64,000 nt of DNA, taken from Gluconobacter thailandicus F149-1 = NBRC 100600 (GTDB taxonomy: Bacteria; Pseudomonadota; Alphaproteobacteria; Acetobacterales; Acetobacteraceae). The translations under genes were made by a program, and so were the position numbers. The stretch covers positions 62,001 through 126,000 of the forward strand of contig NZ_BANH01000017.1 of the NCBI RefSeq assembly GCF_000964465.1, in the 5' to 3' direction. Under the pieces are notes generated by a model. That model saw nothing but the letters and a program-made list of their open reading frames with translations. It had not been told where the DNA came from and did no database searches. Positions 54,117 through 62,921 of this stretch are shown piece after piece (the stretch's first letter is position 1; every line of letters starts with the position of its first letter).

Positions 54117-54527
54117 TCAGGGGTTTTTCTTGGCCGGTCCGCTGGATGTTGCAGGCGTTTGTCCGAGCGCGGACGAGGTCGTGTTGGGGTCTGTGGTTGG
54201 GCGGTTGCCCGAATTGGGAGCAGGAGTTGTGGGTACGCCGTGTGGCTGCGTTGCTGCATATTTTTCAAATGCTTCCAGTGTGCCGACGAATGCACAGTCA
54301 CACAGGTCACGATCTGCGTAGATGTAGCGCAGGCCTTCGGGTGTTGTGTGCGTCAGAAAGACGTGTTGCGGCATGAGTTGCAATTCTGCCCGGCGAGAGG
54401 GGGAATTGGCAGGATGCCTGACGAATCCAGCGGAAATGAGCTGTTTTTCCTGAGAACTGGTCTTGTCGGCAACGCAGCCAGAGAGGCCGATTGCTGCGGA
54501 CAGCAGGATGACAGGTGTTTTCAACAT
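54117..54527 (-). CDS. Small lipoprotein of unknown function
   Basis: A 136-residue protein: signal with lipobox LSGC, a short folded part (QLMPQHVFLTHTTPEGLRYIYADRDLCDCAFVG) and a Pro/Thr/Asn-rich tail. No family recognised. It is divergent from catalase; the 234 bases between hold the promoters. Confidence 0.6.
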   Translation of the reverse strand: MLKTPVILLSAAIGLSGCVADKTSSQEKQLISAGFVRHPANSPSRRAELQLMPQHVFLTHTTPEGLRYIYADRDLCDCAFVGTLEAFEKYAATQPHGVPTTPAPNSGNRPTTDPNTTSSALGQTPATSSGPAKKNP

Positions 54528-54761
54528 GTCAGTTTCCTAACAGTTTTGAGGCCTTTGGGCCTCATGAACGGGCGTAATGTCCTGCATCTCGTGGGAGGCT
54601 AAGGGAAAACAAATGGTTGTGTAGGAAATGGATCAGGCCCTTACGGAAATGTGAAAGACCTCTGAAAGGGAGAACCGAACAGAGATAGAAAATAAATCGG
54701 TTTAACCTCTGATTTGTATGTCGGCTAACTGGTCCTGCTTGTTAAGACAGGAGATCAGGCT

Positions 54762-56246
54762 ATGGTCGACCGGACCATCATTCGCACCACCGCAGGTGCC
54801 CCTTGGGTCAGTAATCAGGATAGCAAGACGGCGGGTCCGCGTGGGCCATTGCTGCTGGAAAATTATCAGTTGCTTGAGAAGCTGGCGCACCAGAACCGGG
54901 AGCGTATTCCTGAGCGGACAGTGCATGCCAAGGGGTCGGGCGCGTTTGGCACATTTACGGTCACGCACGACATTACCCGTTTCAGCAGGGCTTCCATTTT
55001 TTCCGAGATCGGCAAGACCACGGATATGCTGGCGCGTTTTTCCACCGTGGCAGGCGAACGGGGTGCGGCGGATGCTGAACGGGATGTCCGGGGTTTTGCC
55101 CTGAAATTCTATACCGATGAGGGGAACTGGGATCTTGTTGGGAACAACACGCCCGTTTTCTTCGTTCGCGATCCAATGAAATTTCCGGATTTCATTCATA
55201 CCCAGAAGCGCCATCCGCGTACGAACCGGCGGTCAGCGACGGCAATGTGGGATTTCTGGTCCCTGAGTCCGGAAAGTCTGCATCAGGTGGCGATCCTGTT
55301 TTCCGATCGTGGGCTGCCGCAGGGCTACAGGTTCATGAATGGGTATGGCAGTCACACGTTTTCGCTCTGGAATGCGCAGGGTGAGCGCTTCTGGGTGAAG
55401 TTCCATTTCAAAACCCAGCAGGGACACCGTTTCTGGACCAATGATGAAGCGAACGCTGTCATCGGGCAGGATCGTGAAAGTGCGCAGGCTGATCTTTACG
55501 ACGCTATCGAAAAGGGAGACTTCCCGAAATGGACCGTGTTCATTCAGGTGATGGAAGAAGCTGAGGCTGAGCGTGTCAGTTTCAATCCGTTCGATGTAAC
55601 GAAGGTGTGGCCCCATGCGGATTATCCTTTGCAGGAAGTGGGCGTCATGGAACTGAACCGGAATGCCGTGAATTATTTTGCGGAAATCGAGCAGGCGTCT
55701 TTTTCACCATCCAATATTGTGCCGGGCATTAGCTTCTCGCCTGACCGGCTCTTGCAGGGGCGTCTGTTTGCCTATGCTGATGCGCATCGTTACCGGGTGG
55801 GCACGCATTATGAATCGCTGCCGGTTAATCGTCCGCAGATTGCCGTGAAAAATTATCACATGGATGGTCCCATGCGGTTTGATGCTCCTGAGCCGGGGGA
55901 TGGCGGATATTATGAGCCGAATTCGTTTGGCGGTCCGGTTGAAGATGTAGCTTCCATGGAGCCGCCTCTGCGGATCAATGGGGATGCGGGGTACTATGAG
56001 CATCGTAGTGACGGCGATGATTTTGCGCAGCCCCGGGCGTTGTTCCGTATGTTTGATGCCGGTCAGCGGGAGCGGTTCTTCGATAACATTGCAGGAGCCA
56101 TGACGGGTGTTCCGGCAGAGATCCTGGAGCGGCAGTTTGCCCTGTTCCGGCAGGCGGATCCTGAATGGGAAGCTGGTGTGCGGCAGGCTGTCACGCGGAT
56201 CATGAGGGGGCCATCTTCTTCTGCGCCTACGACGCAGGAGACCTGA
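54762..56246 (+). CDS. katA: Catalase (haem, small-subunit clade)
   Basis: A 494-residue monofunctional catalase. [15 protein letters not shown] has the distal histidine, [12 protein letters not shown] the distal asparagine and [14 protein letters not shown] the proximal haem-ligand tyrosine. It is cytoplasmic and removes H2O2, useful for an obligate aerobe with strong periplasmic oxidation. AGGAG lies 10 bases before the ATG. An imperfect stem (56257-56269 with 56285-56296) may end the transcript. Confidence 0.95.
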   Translation: MVDRTIIRTTAGAPWVSNQDSKTAGPRGPLLLENYQLLEKLAHQNRERIPERTVHAKGSGAFGTFTVTHDITRFSRASIFSEIGKTTDMLARFSTVAGERGAADAERDVRGFALKFYTDEGNWDLVGNNTPVFFVRDPMKFPDFIHTQKRHPRTNRRSATAMWDFWSLSPESLHQVAILFSDRGLPQGYRFMNGYGSHTFSLWNAQGERFWVKFHFKTQQGHRFWTNDEANAVIGQDRESAQADLYDAIEKGDFPKWTVFIQVMEEAEAERVSFNPFDVTKVWPHADYPLQEVGVMELNRNAVNYFAEIEQASFSPSNIVPGISFSPDRLLQGRLFAYADAHRYRVGTHYESLPVNRPQIAVKNYHMDGPMRFDAPEPGDGGYYEPNSFGGPVEDVASMEPPLRINGDAGYYEHRSDGDDFAQPRALFRMFDAGQRERFFDNIAGAMTGVPAEILERQFALFRQADPEWEAGVRQAVTRIMRGPSSSAPTTQET

Positions 56247-56309
56247 GGCGGGGACTCTGTCTGGGTCAGTTTACTTAGAACCGGCTGACCAGGCAGATCT
56301 TTCCGGTGG

Positions 56310-56663
56310 TCATGGCTGTGCTGATGGGGCGTGTGGCCTCTGTCCGAAATGATCCAAGATGACGGAGAGGGCAGCGGCGCAACTGGCGACCTTTACAGTG
56401 AGCCCGGCTGAACCGATTTTCCGTGCTGCCAGAGAACCGGTGAGGACAAAGGGGCCCACCGTTTCATGTCTACCATGGAGTGTGTGGGATATGCTCCTGA
56501 GAAGTTCGGAAGACTGGCCGACCCCGGTGAATGGCAGGGCACACCGCAGGACTGTCAGAGCCACACCATAGACCGTCAGTCCTAAGCCATAATGCAGTAT
56601 TGGCTGCTGGAGCGGGCTTCCAACTCCCGCCACGGTGGCCAGCAGGACGAACAGGATTTTCAT
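56310..56663 (-). CDS. Small membrane protein of unknown function
   Basis: A 117-residue hydrophobic protein with a signal-like start (MKILFVLLATVAGVG) and two or three further hydrophobic stretches. No family recognised. Its ATG overlaps the stop of the oxidoreductase (ATGA), which supports it as a coupled second gene; otherwise it could be a chance frame. Confidence 0.5.
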   Translation of the reverse strand: MKILFVLLATVAGVGSPLQQPILHYGLGLTVYGVALTVLRCALPFTGVGQSSELLRSISHTLHGRHETVGPFVLTGSLAARKIGSAGLTVKVASCAAALSVILDHFGQRPHAPSAQP

Positions 56664-57835
56664 GATTCTCTGGGCAGGTGGATCATTCTGCCCGTTCTTG
56701 CGGAGTCATAGAGGGCTTCCATGAGTTTCTGGTCGCGCAGTCCTTCTTCGCCGGGGGTGCGGGGTGTCAGATCGTTCAGGATGCAGTGGGCGAAATGGTC
56801 GATTTCCAGGGCGAACTGGTTTCCTGCCGGAAGGCGCCACTCGTTGACTGTCTTGTGGTTGCCCTGTCGTTGGCCGATCCGGAGACGATGTCCGGTATAT
56901 GAGAATGCGTTCTCCAGAGTGATCCAGCCTTTTTCGAGTTGAATCCGGAGGTCCTTGCTTTCATAGGCGCCGTAGCTGGTCGCGCAGTTGGCCATTACGC
57001 CTGATGGGAAGCGGAGCATGAACGAGAAGGTCTCGTCCAGATCCTTGTATCGTGGATCGTTGGGCGGGCTGATCATCTGGGCGAAAAGGCTTTCCGGCTC
57101 TTCTCCCAGGACGGCGCGGGTGCCGTTCAGGCAGTATAATCCGATGTCCGGCAAGGCCCCTCCGCCAGCCAGTTCCGGTTTGAGCCGCCACTGGTCTGCG
57201 TTGCCCTGTATCTGGGTGTTGATGGCTTCCACGAGTTTCGGGCGACCCAGTTCTCCGCTCTGCACAAGTTTGCTGACGGCCTGATTGAAGGGTTCGTAGT
57301 GGCAGCGGTAGGCGATCATGAGTTTGACGCGTGCCTTCTGGCAGGCGGCAATCATGCGCTGGGCTTCTGCGCTTGATTTGGCCATCGGCTTTTCGCACAG
57401 GACGTGCTTGCCGGCTGCTGCGAGTGACTCAACCTGTTCTGCATGCAGGGCGTTGGGTGTGACGACGTACACGGCCTGAATGTCGGGGCGGTCTGCGAGG
57501 CGCTGGATGTCGTCATAGGTGAAGAGGGAGTCATTCCCGATGCCGTAGCTATGAGCTGTCAGGCGTGTTTTTTCCGGGCGGCCGGAGATCAGGGCGACAG
57601 GTTTTGCGAGGCGGCAGCTTGAGAAAGCGGGCAGTATTTCTCCGAGTGTCAGTCGGCCGAGGCCCATGATGGCGAAACCCACACGTTCTGAAGGGGGAAG
57701 AGCCTGAGGAGGTTGGCTTTCGGGGACATCGGCATCCCCGCGCCAGTTTCCAAAACTGATCTGGCCGTTTTCGACGATTCCCGTATCCAGAATGGATGGG
57801 AGGTTGGTAACGCCGGGCGGGGTGTCGTGAGACAT
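56660..57835 (-). CDS. Gfo/Idh/MocA-family oxidoreductase (glucose-fructose-oxidoreductase-like)
   Basis: A 391-residue NAD(P) enzyme. After an N-terminal extension of about 50 residues, VGFAIMGLGRLTLGEILPAF binds the nucleotide and VLCEKPMAKS has the catalytic lysine. The C-terminal half is GFOR-like (GNADQWRLKPELAGGGALPDIGLYCLNGTRAVLGEEP). Unlike Zymomonas GFOR there is no Tat leader, so it should be cytoplasmic. The sugar substrate is inferred only. Confidence 0.85.
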   Translation of the reverse strand: MSHDTPPGVTNLPSILDTGIVENGQISFGNWRGDADVPESQPPQALPPSERVGFAIMGLGRLTLGEILPAFSSCRLAKPVALISGRPEKTRLTAHSYGIGNDSLFTYDDIQRLADRPDIQAVYVVTPNALHAEQVESLAAAGKHVLCEKPMAKSSAEAQRMIAACQKARVKLMIAYRCHYEPFNQAVSKLVQSGELGRPKLVEAINTQIQGNADQWRLKPELAGGGALPDIGLYCLNGTRAVLGEEPESLFAQMISPPNDPRYKDLDETFSFMLRFPSGVMANCATSYGAYESKDLRIQLEKGWITLENAFSYTGHRLRIGQRQGNHKTVNEWRLPAGNQFALEIDHFAHCILNDLTPRTPGEEGLRDQKLMEALYDSARTGRMIHLPRES

Positions 57836-57945
57836 TGCAAACTGCTTTCCCTCAAAGATTTCAGGGAAAACAACGCACGCTCAGGTCATTGGGGTGCGGT
57901 GTGCGAGTGGCCTCACGTAAATCGTGACATTTGCGTCAGATCTCG

Positions 57946-58569
57946 TCAGCCGGGGCGTTGCACGCGGATGATCAGGGGCTGCTCTTTGCCGTCTTCATGA
58001 AATGTGATCTCGGCTTTATGGCCTGCGGGAAGGCGGCCGAGTTCTTCGATGGCGGGTGTGTTCTTTTTGAGGGGCAGGCGTTTGCCGTTTGATTCTCCCA
58101 CAAATCCAGGCCTCAACTGCAGAGGCGAAAGAGCCTGATCGTTCTGGGTGTCGATCAGGGTTGCTGCATTGGGCACCATCAATGTGGAAAGACCCCGCAT
58201 GAAGTCTTCCTGAATAATAAGAAGCTGTTCCCATTCACCCAGATTGGTTGAATTGGTGAGAACGCTACCCTGAGCGGGAACAGGAGCGCTGATCAGATAG
58301 GTATTGTGTTTTTTGTTAACGAGACAGACAAATCCCTGAGGAGTTTCCCGCATTTCCAGTTCGGGAAGCAGGCGGGGCATGGAAACCCTTTTCTCCAGTG
58401 TCACGTCACAGGGGAGTTTCAGGGGGGAAGGTACCAGTGCTGACAAGCCTGGATAAATACCGGGCTGGAAGGGGGCGGGTGAGAAATCGTCCCGGATCGG
58501 ATCATGGCTGAGAACCCGGCCGTGCCAGTCCATGAACCACACGCGGGTCAGGGAAGGGGTTTCGCTCAT
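57946..58569 (-). CDS. Protein of unknown function next to mutY
   Basis: A 207-residue protein starting MSETPSLTRVWFMDWHGRVLSHD, with strands and loops suggestive of a beta-rich fold and no signal peptide. No family recognised. Its ATG overlaps the mutY stop by 4 bases, so it is translationally coupled to the repair gene. The 110 bases to the next gene hold nothing notable. Confidence 0.6.
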   Translation of the reverse strand: MSETPSLTRVWFMDWHGRVLSHDPIRDDFSPAPFQPGIYPGLSALVPSPLKLPCDVTLEKRVSMPRLLPELEMRETPQGFVCLVNKKHNTYLISAPVPAQGSVLTNSTNLGEWEQLLIIQEDFMRGLSTLMVPNAATLIDTQNDQALSPLQLRPGFVGESNGKRLPLKKNTPAIEELGRLPAGHKAEITFHEDGKEQPLIIRVQRPG

Positions 58570-59627
58570 CGTGTCTCCAAATCAGCAACTGTAAGGGCCA
58601 GACATTTCTTCATGACGCCTGGCAGGGCGGCGCGCTCTGTGGATCTGAACGTGCCGAAGGACGGATCGATCCCTGCATTATGGCCTGAGGGAAGGGTTGC
58701 GGTGTAAATCATGAGCCGAAGTGTGAAGTGAGTAAAGACATGCGTGACCTCTCCGCATGCTGTCCAGGGGCCGAGGAACGGGGCGGCTGCGAGCGCTTCC
58801 TTTTCGGTCCATGGAGTGCTTTGCCATTCCGTTCCGGGAAATTCATCCATGCCGCCAAGCAGCCCTTTTTCAGGTCGTTTTCTCATCAGTCTGTGACCTG
58901 TTTCATCCTGCAGGATGAAATGGACGCCGTACCGGGTGGGTCTGGCCTGTTTGGGAGCTTTGCGCGGAAGGGTAGAGGCAATTCCCTTGGCATGGCCCTG
59001 ACAGGCTGGTCGCCAGGGGCAGGTGAGGCATGACGGGTTGCGGGGCGTACAGACTGTCGCTCCGAGATCGAACAGGGCCTGTGCGAAGTCGGAGGGGCGT
59101 TTCTGTGCTGCTTTTGGCTGATTGAGTAGGGCGGCCTGTCGGGCCAGTAGGGGGCGGGATGCGGGAAGAGGGTCTTCGATGGCGAACAGACGGGAGGTGA
59201 CCCGTTCGACATTTCCATCGACCGGCACGACAGGAACACCGAACGCGATCGAAGCGATGGCTCGGGCTGTGTAGGCACCGATTCCCGGGAGTTTCAGAAG
59301 CTCTTCCACTGTGTCTGGGAATTGCCCGAGTTCAGCGACGCGTTTTGCGCAGGCGTGCAGATTTCGGGCCCGGGCGTAATAGCCGAGACCAGCCCAGAGG
59401 TGCAGGACGTCCTCTTGTGGGGCGGCAGCCAGATCCTGCACGGTTGGGTAATGCGTGAGAAAGCGCTCGTAATACGCTATGACAGCCTTCACGGTTGTCT
59501 GTTGCAGCATGATCTCGCTCAGCCAGACGGCGTACGGATCCGGGCGATGGCCGGGGAGGCTGCGCCAAGGGAGGGTGCGGCGATGAGTGTCGTACCAGCG
59601 AAGCAGGTCGGAAGCGTCAGGAGTCAC
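58566..59627 (-). CDS. mutY: A/G-specific adenine DNA glycosylase
   Basis: A 353-residue MutY removing adenine opposite 8-oxoguanine. LPWRSLPGHRPDPYAVWLSEIMLQQT, helix-hairpin-helix LPGIGAYTARAIA, catalytic aspartate in VDGNVERV, and a 4Fe-4S ligand set C-x6-C-x2-C-x5-C (CTPRNPSCLTCPWRPAC). A NUDIX-like C-terminal domain recognises 8-oxoG. The start is a GTG at 59627 without a Shine-Dalgarno, 10 bases from the divergent DUF721 gene. Confidence 0.92.
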   Translation of the reverse strand: MTPDASDLLRWYDTHRRTLPWRSLPGHRPDPYAVWLSEIMLQQTTVKAVIAYYERFLTHYPTVQDLAAAPQEDVLHLWAGLGYYARARNLHACAKRVAELGQFPDTVEELLKLPGIGAYTARAIASIAFGVPVVPVDGNVERVTSRLFAIEDPLPASRPLLARQAALLNQPKAAQKRPSDFAQALFDLGATVCTPRNPSCLTCPWRPACQGHAKGIASTLPRKAPKQARPTRYGVHFILQDETGHRLMRKRPEKGLLGGMDEFPGTEWQSTPWTEKEALAAAPFLGPWTACGEVTHVFTHFTLRLMIYTATLPSGHNAGIDPSFGTFRSTERAALPGVMKKCLALTVADLETR

Positions 59628-59637
59628 GGAGAGGGAT

Positions 59638-60165
59638 ATGAAGAAGGATCAAGGTCCGGACAAGCACCTTCGTGGTCGGGCGAGTGGAATTGACCCTCAG
59701 CAGGGGCAGAAACCGGTATGGACACCCAAGCGTGGGGGCGCCAGGCAGATTGGGGCGCTGGTTCCGGGAATTACCAAGCCGGCTTTCAAAAAGAAGTCGC
59801 CACTTCTGGTTCGGCTTTCCATGGACTGGGAAGATTTTATCGGCCCACGACTGTCAAAGGTAACAGAGCCGCGCCGTATGTCGGCGGGAACACTGACGCT
59901 GGCCTGTTCCGGGCCAGTTGCCATGGAGCTTCAGCATCTGGCCCCCCAGATTATTGAACGCATTAATACGGCGTGCGGTCTGCGGGGAGAGCATCTGATT
60001 CTCCGTCTGAAAATCGTGCAGGATATGACGGCATTTGAACGCCCGCGCCCGGCGCGGCCCAGGCCTGTTCAGATTGATGTTCCTGAAATTGAAGACGATG
60101 AACTTCGGGACGCGTTGCAGCGTCTGGGGGGGCATATTGGTGCGCGGCGCGGTCGCCGTCGGTGA
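59638..60165 (+). CDS. DUF721 (DciA-like) protein
   Basis: A 175-residue protein. The DUF721 core (LSMDWEDFIGPRLSKVTEPRRMSAGTLTLACSGPVAMELQHLAPQIIERINTACG) belongs to the DciA family, loaders of the replicative helicase in most bacteria, so a role in replication initiation is plausible. The C terminus is Arg-rich. GAGAGGG precedes the ATG at 59638; the open frame starts at 59587 within mutY. It ends 6 bases before a parS site. Confidence 0.82.
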   Translation: MKKDQGPDKHLRGRASGIDPQQGQKPVWTPKRGGARQIGALVPGITKPAFKKKSPLLVRLSMDWEDFIGPRLSKVTEPRRMSAGTLTLACSGPVAMELQHLAPQIIERINTACGLRGEHLILRLKIVQDMTAFERPRPARPRPVQIDVPEIEDDELRDALQRLGGHIGARRGRRR

Positions 60166-60171
60166 CAGAAA

Positions 60172-60187
60172 TGTTTCACGTGAAACG
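60172..60187. promoter_or_regulatory. parS site after the DUF721 gene
   Basis: TGTTTCACGTGAAACG, a 15 of 16 match to the parS consensus, in the gap before the glycine-rich gene. Confidence 0.85.
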
Positions 60188-60278
60188 ACTTGTTTCATGC
60201 CCTGAAACGGCCCTTTTCAGAGAACACGCTGTTACCGATATTAAGAACAGAACACGGCTCTTTCCAAGGAGACAGGCC

Positions 60279-60938
60279 ATGAACATCACGAAGAAGTCCG
60301 CTGGAGCACTGTTGATGGCTACCTTGATTGGAGCCTCCCCGCTTACAGCCCTTGCACAGCATGGTGGCGGGCCGGGCGGCGGCGGTGGCTTCCGTGGTGG
60401 TCCAGGGGGTGGGCCTGGTGGTGGCGGTTTTCGTGGTGGACCGGGGGGAGGCCCCGGTGGTGGTATGGGTGGTTTCCGCGGCGGTCCTGGCGGCGGTGGT
60501 CCGGGTGGTTTTGGCGGTGGCTATCGTGGTGGTAGTTACGGCGGTTTTCGTGGAGGCCCTAGCGGTGGCCCGGGGTGGGGCTTTCGTCCGGGGTATGGAA
60601 ACTGGGGCGGTGGCTGGGGTGGCCCTCGCTTTATTGGCTGGGGTAGCCCGGGTTGGGGCGGTTGGAACGGCTGGGGAGGTCCCGGCTGGTATGGTTATGG
60701 CTGGGGTGTGCCCGGCTGGGGCGGCGGCTGGGGCTGGGGCGGTTGGGGCCTTGGTGCAGCGCTGGGCGTAGCTGCCGGAGTGGCAATCGGGAATGCGGTT
60801 AGCGCGTGCCCCGGTGGTTATTATCCTCAGGGATGTGCCCCTGTGGGGGGATATGCTGTTCCGCAGGGATATTATGGGCCACCGCCGGGTTATAATGGGT
60901 ACAACGGAGGCGTTCCGCCTTATACTTGGGGGTATTGA
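60279..60938 (+). CDS. Glycine-rich secreted protein
   Basis: A 219-residue protein: signal peptide ending at LTALAQ, then repeats of GGPGGG and FRGGPGG, later GW-rich repeats, a hydrophobic Ala/Val stretch (LGAALGVAAGVAIGNAVSA) and a Pro/Gly/Tyr tail. The composition suits a surface or matrix protein. Its low complexity makes function unreadable. AAGGAG lies 10 bases before the ATG. Confidence 0.75.
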   Translation: MNITKKSAGALLMATLIGASPLTALAQHGGGPGGGGGFRGGPGGGPGGGGFRGGPGGGPGGGMGGFRGGPGGGGPGGFGGGYRGGSYGGFRGGPSGGPGWGFRPGYGNWGGGWGGPRFIGWGSPGWGGWNGWGGPGWYGYGWGVPGWGGGWGWGGWGLGAALGVAAGVAIGNAVSACPGGYYPQGCAPVGGYAVPQGYYGPPPGYNGYNGGVPPYTWGY

Positions 60939-60968
60939 GGCGGGTACCTGACGGGTAGCGTTATAGAT

Positions 60969-61862
60969 TTATTCAGTGACGAAATCCGCTGCTTTGTAGC
61001 CTTGGGCAAACAGGTGTGCACGCAGATCGGCAAAATTGATCTGCGTGCCGATGATTTTTTTCACGTTTGGCTTGGCGTGAAAGGCGAGGCCGAGGCCCGC
61101 ATTGGCCAGCATCGGGATGTCGTTTGCGCCATCACCGGTTGTTAGTGCGGCCTTGAGCTGAACGCCGCGTTCAGCGATCAGGTCCTCAAGATGGTTCAGT
61201 TTGGCGTCTGGACCCAGAACCGGAGCATCGAGACGCCCGGTCATTTTTCCATCCACGACTTCAAGGCTGTTGCCGTAGTTTTCGTCAAAGCCGCAGAGTT
61301 CGGCCACCCTCTGGGTGAACCACGTAAATCCGCCTGAGACGAGTGCGGTGCGGGCATTGTGCTTGTGCATGGTGCAGACGAGTTCTCTGGCGCCTTCCGT
61401 CAGTGTGACGGTTTTCCAGACGTCTTCAAGAACAGACGCGGGATGACCGGCGAGCAGGGCGACGCGCTGTTCGATGGAGGTTTCGAAGTCGATCTCTCCA
61501 TTCATGGAGGCGCGCGTGATGGCAGCGACCTGTTCCCCGATGCCGAGCAGGGCTGCCATTTCGTCCAGCGTTTCCCCTGTGACGATGGTGCTGTCCATGT
61601 CTGCGACCAGGACGGCCTTGCGGCGACCACGGGTTTTCAGCAGCAGGGCGTCCGTTTGATAGGGCGCGAGGGTGGCGCGGATTGTTGCGGCACTCGCCGA
61701 GCCGGGGCCGGGCGTGGGGCATGGAATATCGACAGCTTCCCCGTCCGACAGGACGATGGGGGCCTTGCCTTTGACCAGCGACCGGGCGACGTCGATGGCT
61801 TCTGGTTTGAGGGAGCCGGCCTTGCGGTCGGCAATGAGGGTCAGAACGGAAGGAAGGGACAT
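60969..61862 (-). CDS. serB: Phosphoserine phosphatase
   Basis: A 297-residue HAD enzyme: AVLVADMDSTIVTGETLDEMA has the nucleophilic aspartates, ALVSGGFTWF motif II, and TGDGANDIPMLANAGLG motif IV. It makes serine from phosphoserine. The N-terminal 80 residues are a divergent regulatory part. It is divergent from miaA with 42 bases between. Confidence 0.93.
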   Translation of the reverse strand: MSLPSVLTLIADRKAGSLKPEAIDVARSLVKGKAPIVLSDGEAVDIPCPTPGPGSASAATIRATLAPYQTDALLLKTRGRRKAVLVADMDSTIVTGETLDEMAALLGIGEQVAAITRASMNGEIDFETSIEQRVALLAGHPASVLEDVWKTVTLTEGARELVCTMHKHNARTALVSGGFTWFTQRVAELCGFDENYGNSLEVVDGKMTGRLDAPVLGPDAKLNHLEDLIAERGVQLKAALTTGDGANDIPMLANAGLGLAFHAKPNVKKIIGTQINFADLRAHLFAQGYKAADFVTE

Positions 61863-61904
61863 AAGCTCTCGTAACGGTCCAGCGCGTGTGGCAGGAACAG
61901 GGGG

Positions 61905-62912
61905 ATGAACGCCCCGAAGACAGCACTCATTGTGGCTGGCCCGACGTGCTCCGGCAAGTCGGCTCTGGCTCTAGACCTCGCCCGGACTTTCCGGGGGACG
62001 GTGATCAACGCTGATTCCATGCAGGTTTATCGCGATCTGCACATTCTGACGGCCCGGCCTGACGCGGCTGATGAGGCGGCTGTTCCGCACCGGCTTTACG
62101 GTGTGCTGGATGCGGCAACGCCGGGCAGTGTGGCCTGGTGGCGGTCTCAGGCTCTTGCGGAAATGGAGGCGGCCTGGGCGGCGGGGCGTCTGCCGATCCT
62201 GTGTGGGGGCACGGGGATGTATCTTCGGGCGCTGACGGATGGGTTGGTGGAAGTGCCTGACCCCGGCGATGAGGCGCGACAGGAAGCGCGGGCGCTGGCC
62301 GAAGAAATTGGCCCGGCGGCATTGCATGCCCGGCTTGCGGGCGTAGATCCTGAAACGGCGGAAACGCTCCGGCCAAATGACACGCAGCGGATTTCGAGGG
62401 CCTGGGAAGTGTGGCGCGGGACGGGGCGTGGATTAGTGTGGTGGCGGGCCCAGCCGGGATTGCCGCCTGCGCCGTGCCGGTTTGTATCCGTTCTTCTGGA
62501 TCCACCGCGGGATGTTTTGCGGCAATCACTGAATATGCGTTTCGAGCAGATGCTTGAAGCTGGCGCTCTGGAAGAAGTGCGTCGTCTTGTTGCGAGGGGG
62601 CTGGATTCTGTTCTGCCTGCCATGCGTGCGCATGGGGTTCCGGAACTTGCGGCTGTTCTGCAGGGTGACATGACGCTTGAAGCGGCGCAGCAGGCGGCCG
62701 TTCTGGCCATTGGGCGATATACCCGCCGTCAGGCGACATGGTTTCGGCATCATCCGCTAGGTCTGGACGCGGATGCGATGATTTCATTTCGTAGATATGC
62801 CCCTTTCGCGCAAGAATCGAAAACGGAATACGAAAAAATAGAGAATTTTATATCTGAACGAGTTGACGACTTACCCCAACCTGTCTTAAATCCCGCGCCT
62901 CATACCCCTTAG
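61905..62912 (+). CDS. miaA: tRNA dimethylallyltransferase
   Basis: A 335-residue enzyme that prenylates A37 of tRNAs reading U-starting codons. VAGPTCSGKSALALDLAR is the P-loop; NADSMQVYRDL and GGTGMYLRALTDGL are signatures. Its stop overlaps the Shine-Dalgarno of ilvB, so the two are probably cotranscribed. Confidence 0.95.
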   Translation: MNAPKTALIVAGPTCSGKSALALDLARTFRGTVINADSMQVYRDLHILTARPDAADEAAVPHRLYGVLDAATPGSVAWWRSQALAEMEAAWAAGRLPILCGGTGMYLRALTDGLVEVPDPGDEARQEARALAEEIGPAALHARLAGVDPETAETLRPNDTQRISRAWEVWRGTGRGLVWWRAQPGLPPAPCRFVSVLLDPPRDVLRQSLNMRFEQMLEAGALEEVRRLVARGLDSVLPAMRAHGVPELAAVLQGDMTLEAAQQAAVLAIGRYTRRQATWFRHHPLGLDADAMISFRRYAPFAQESKTEYEKIENFISERVDDLPQPVLNPAPHTP

Positions 62913-62921
62913 GAGGATACG

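Noticed and set aside
60360-60760. Glycine-rich repeats as a CRISPR or DNA repeat array
   Set aside because: Repeats are irregular codon repeats of GGPGGG within an open frame with a signal peptide; no spacer structure. No CRISPR array was seen anywhere.
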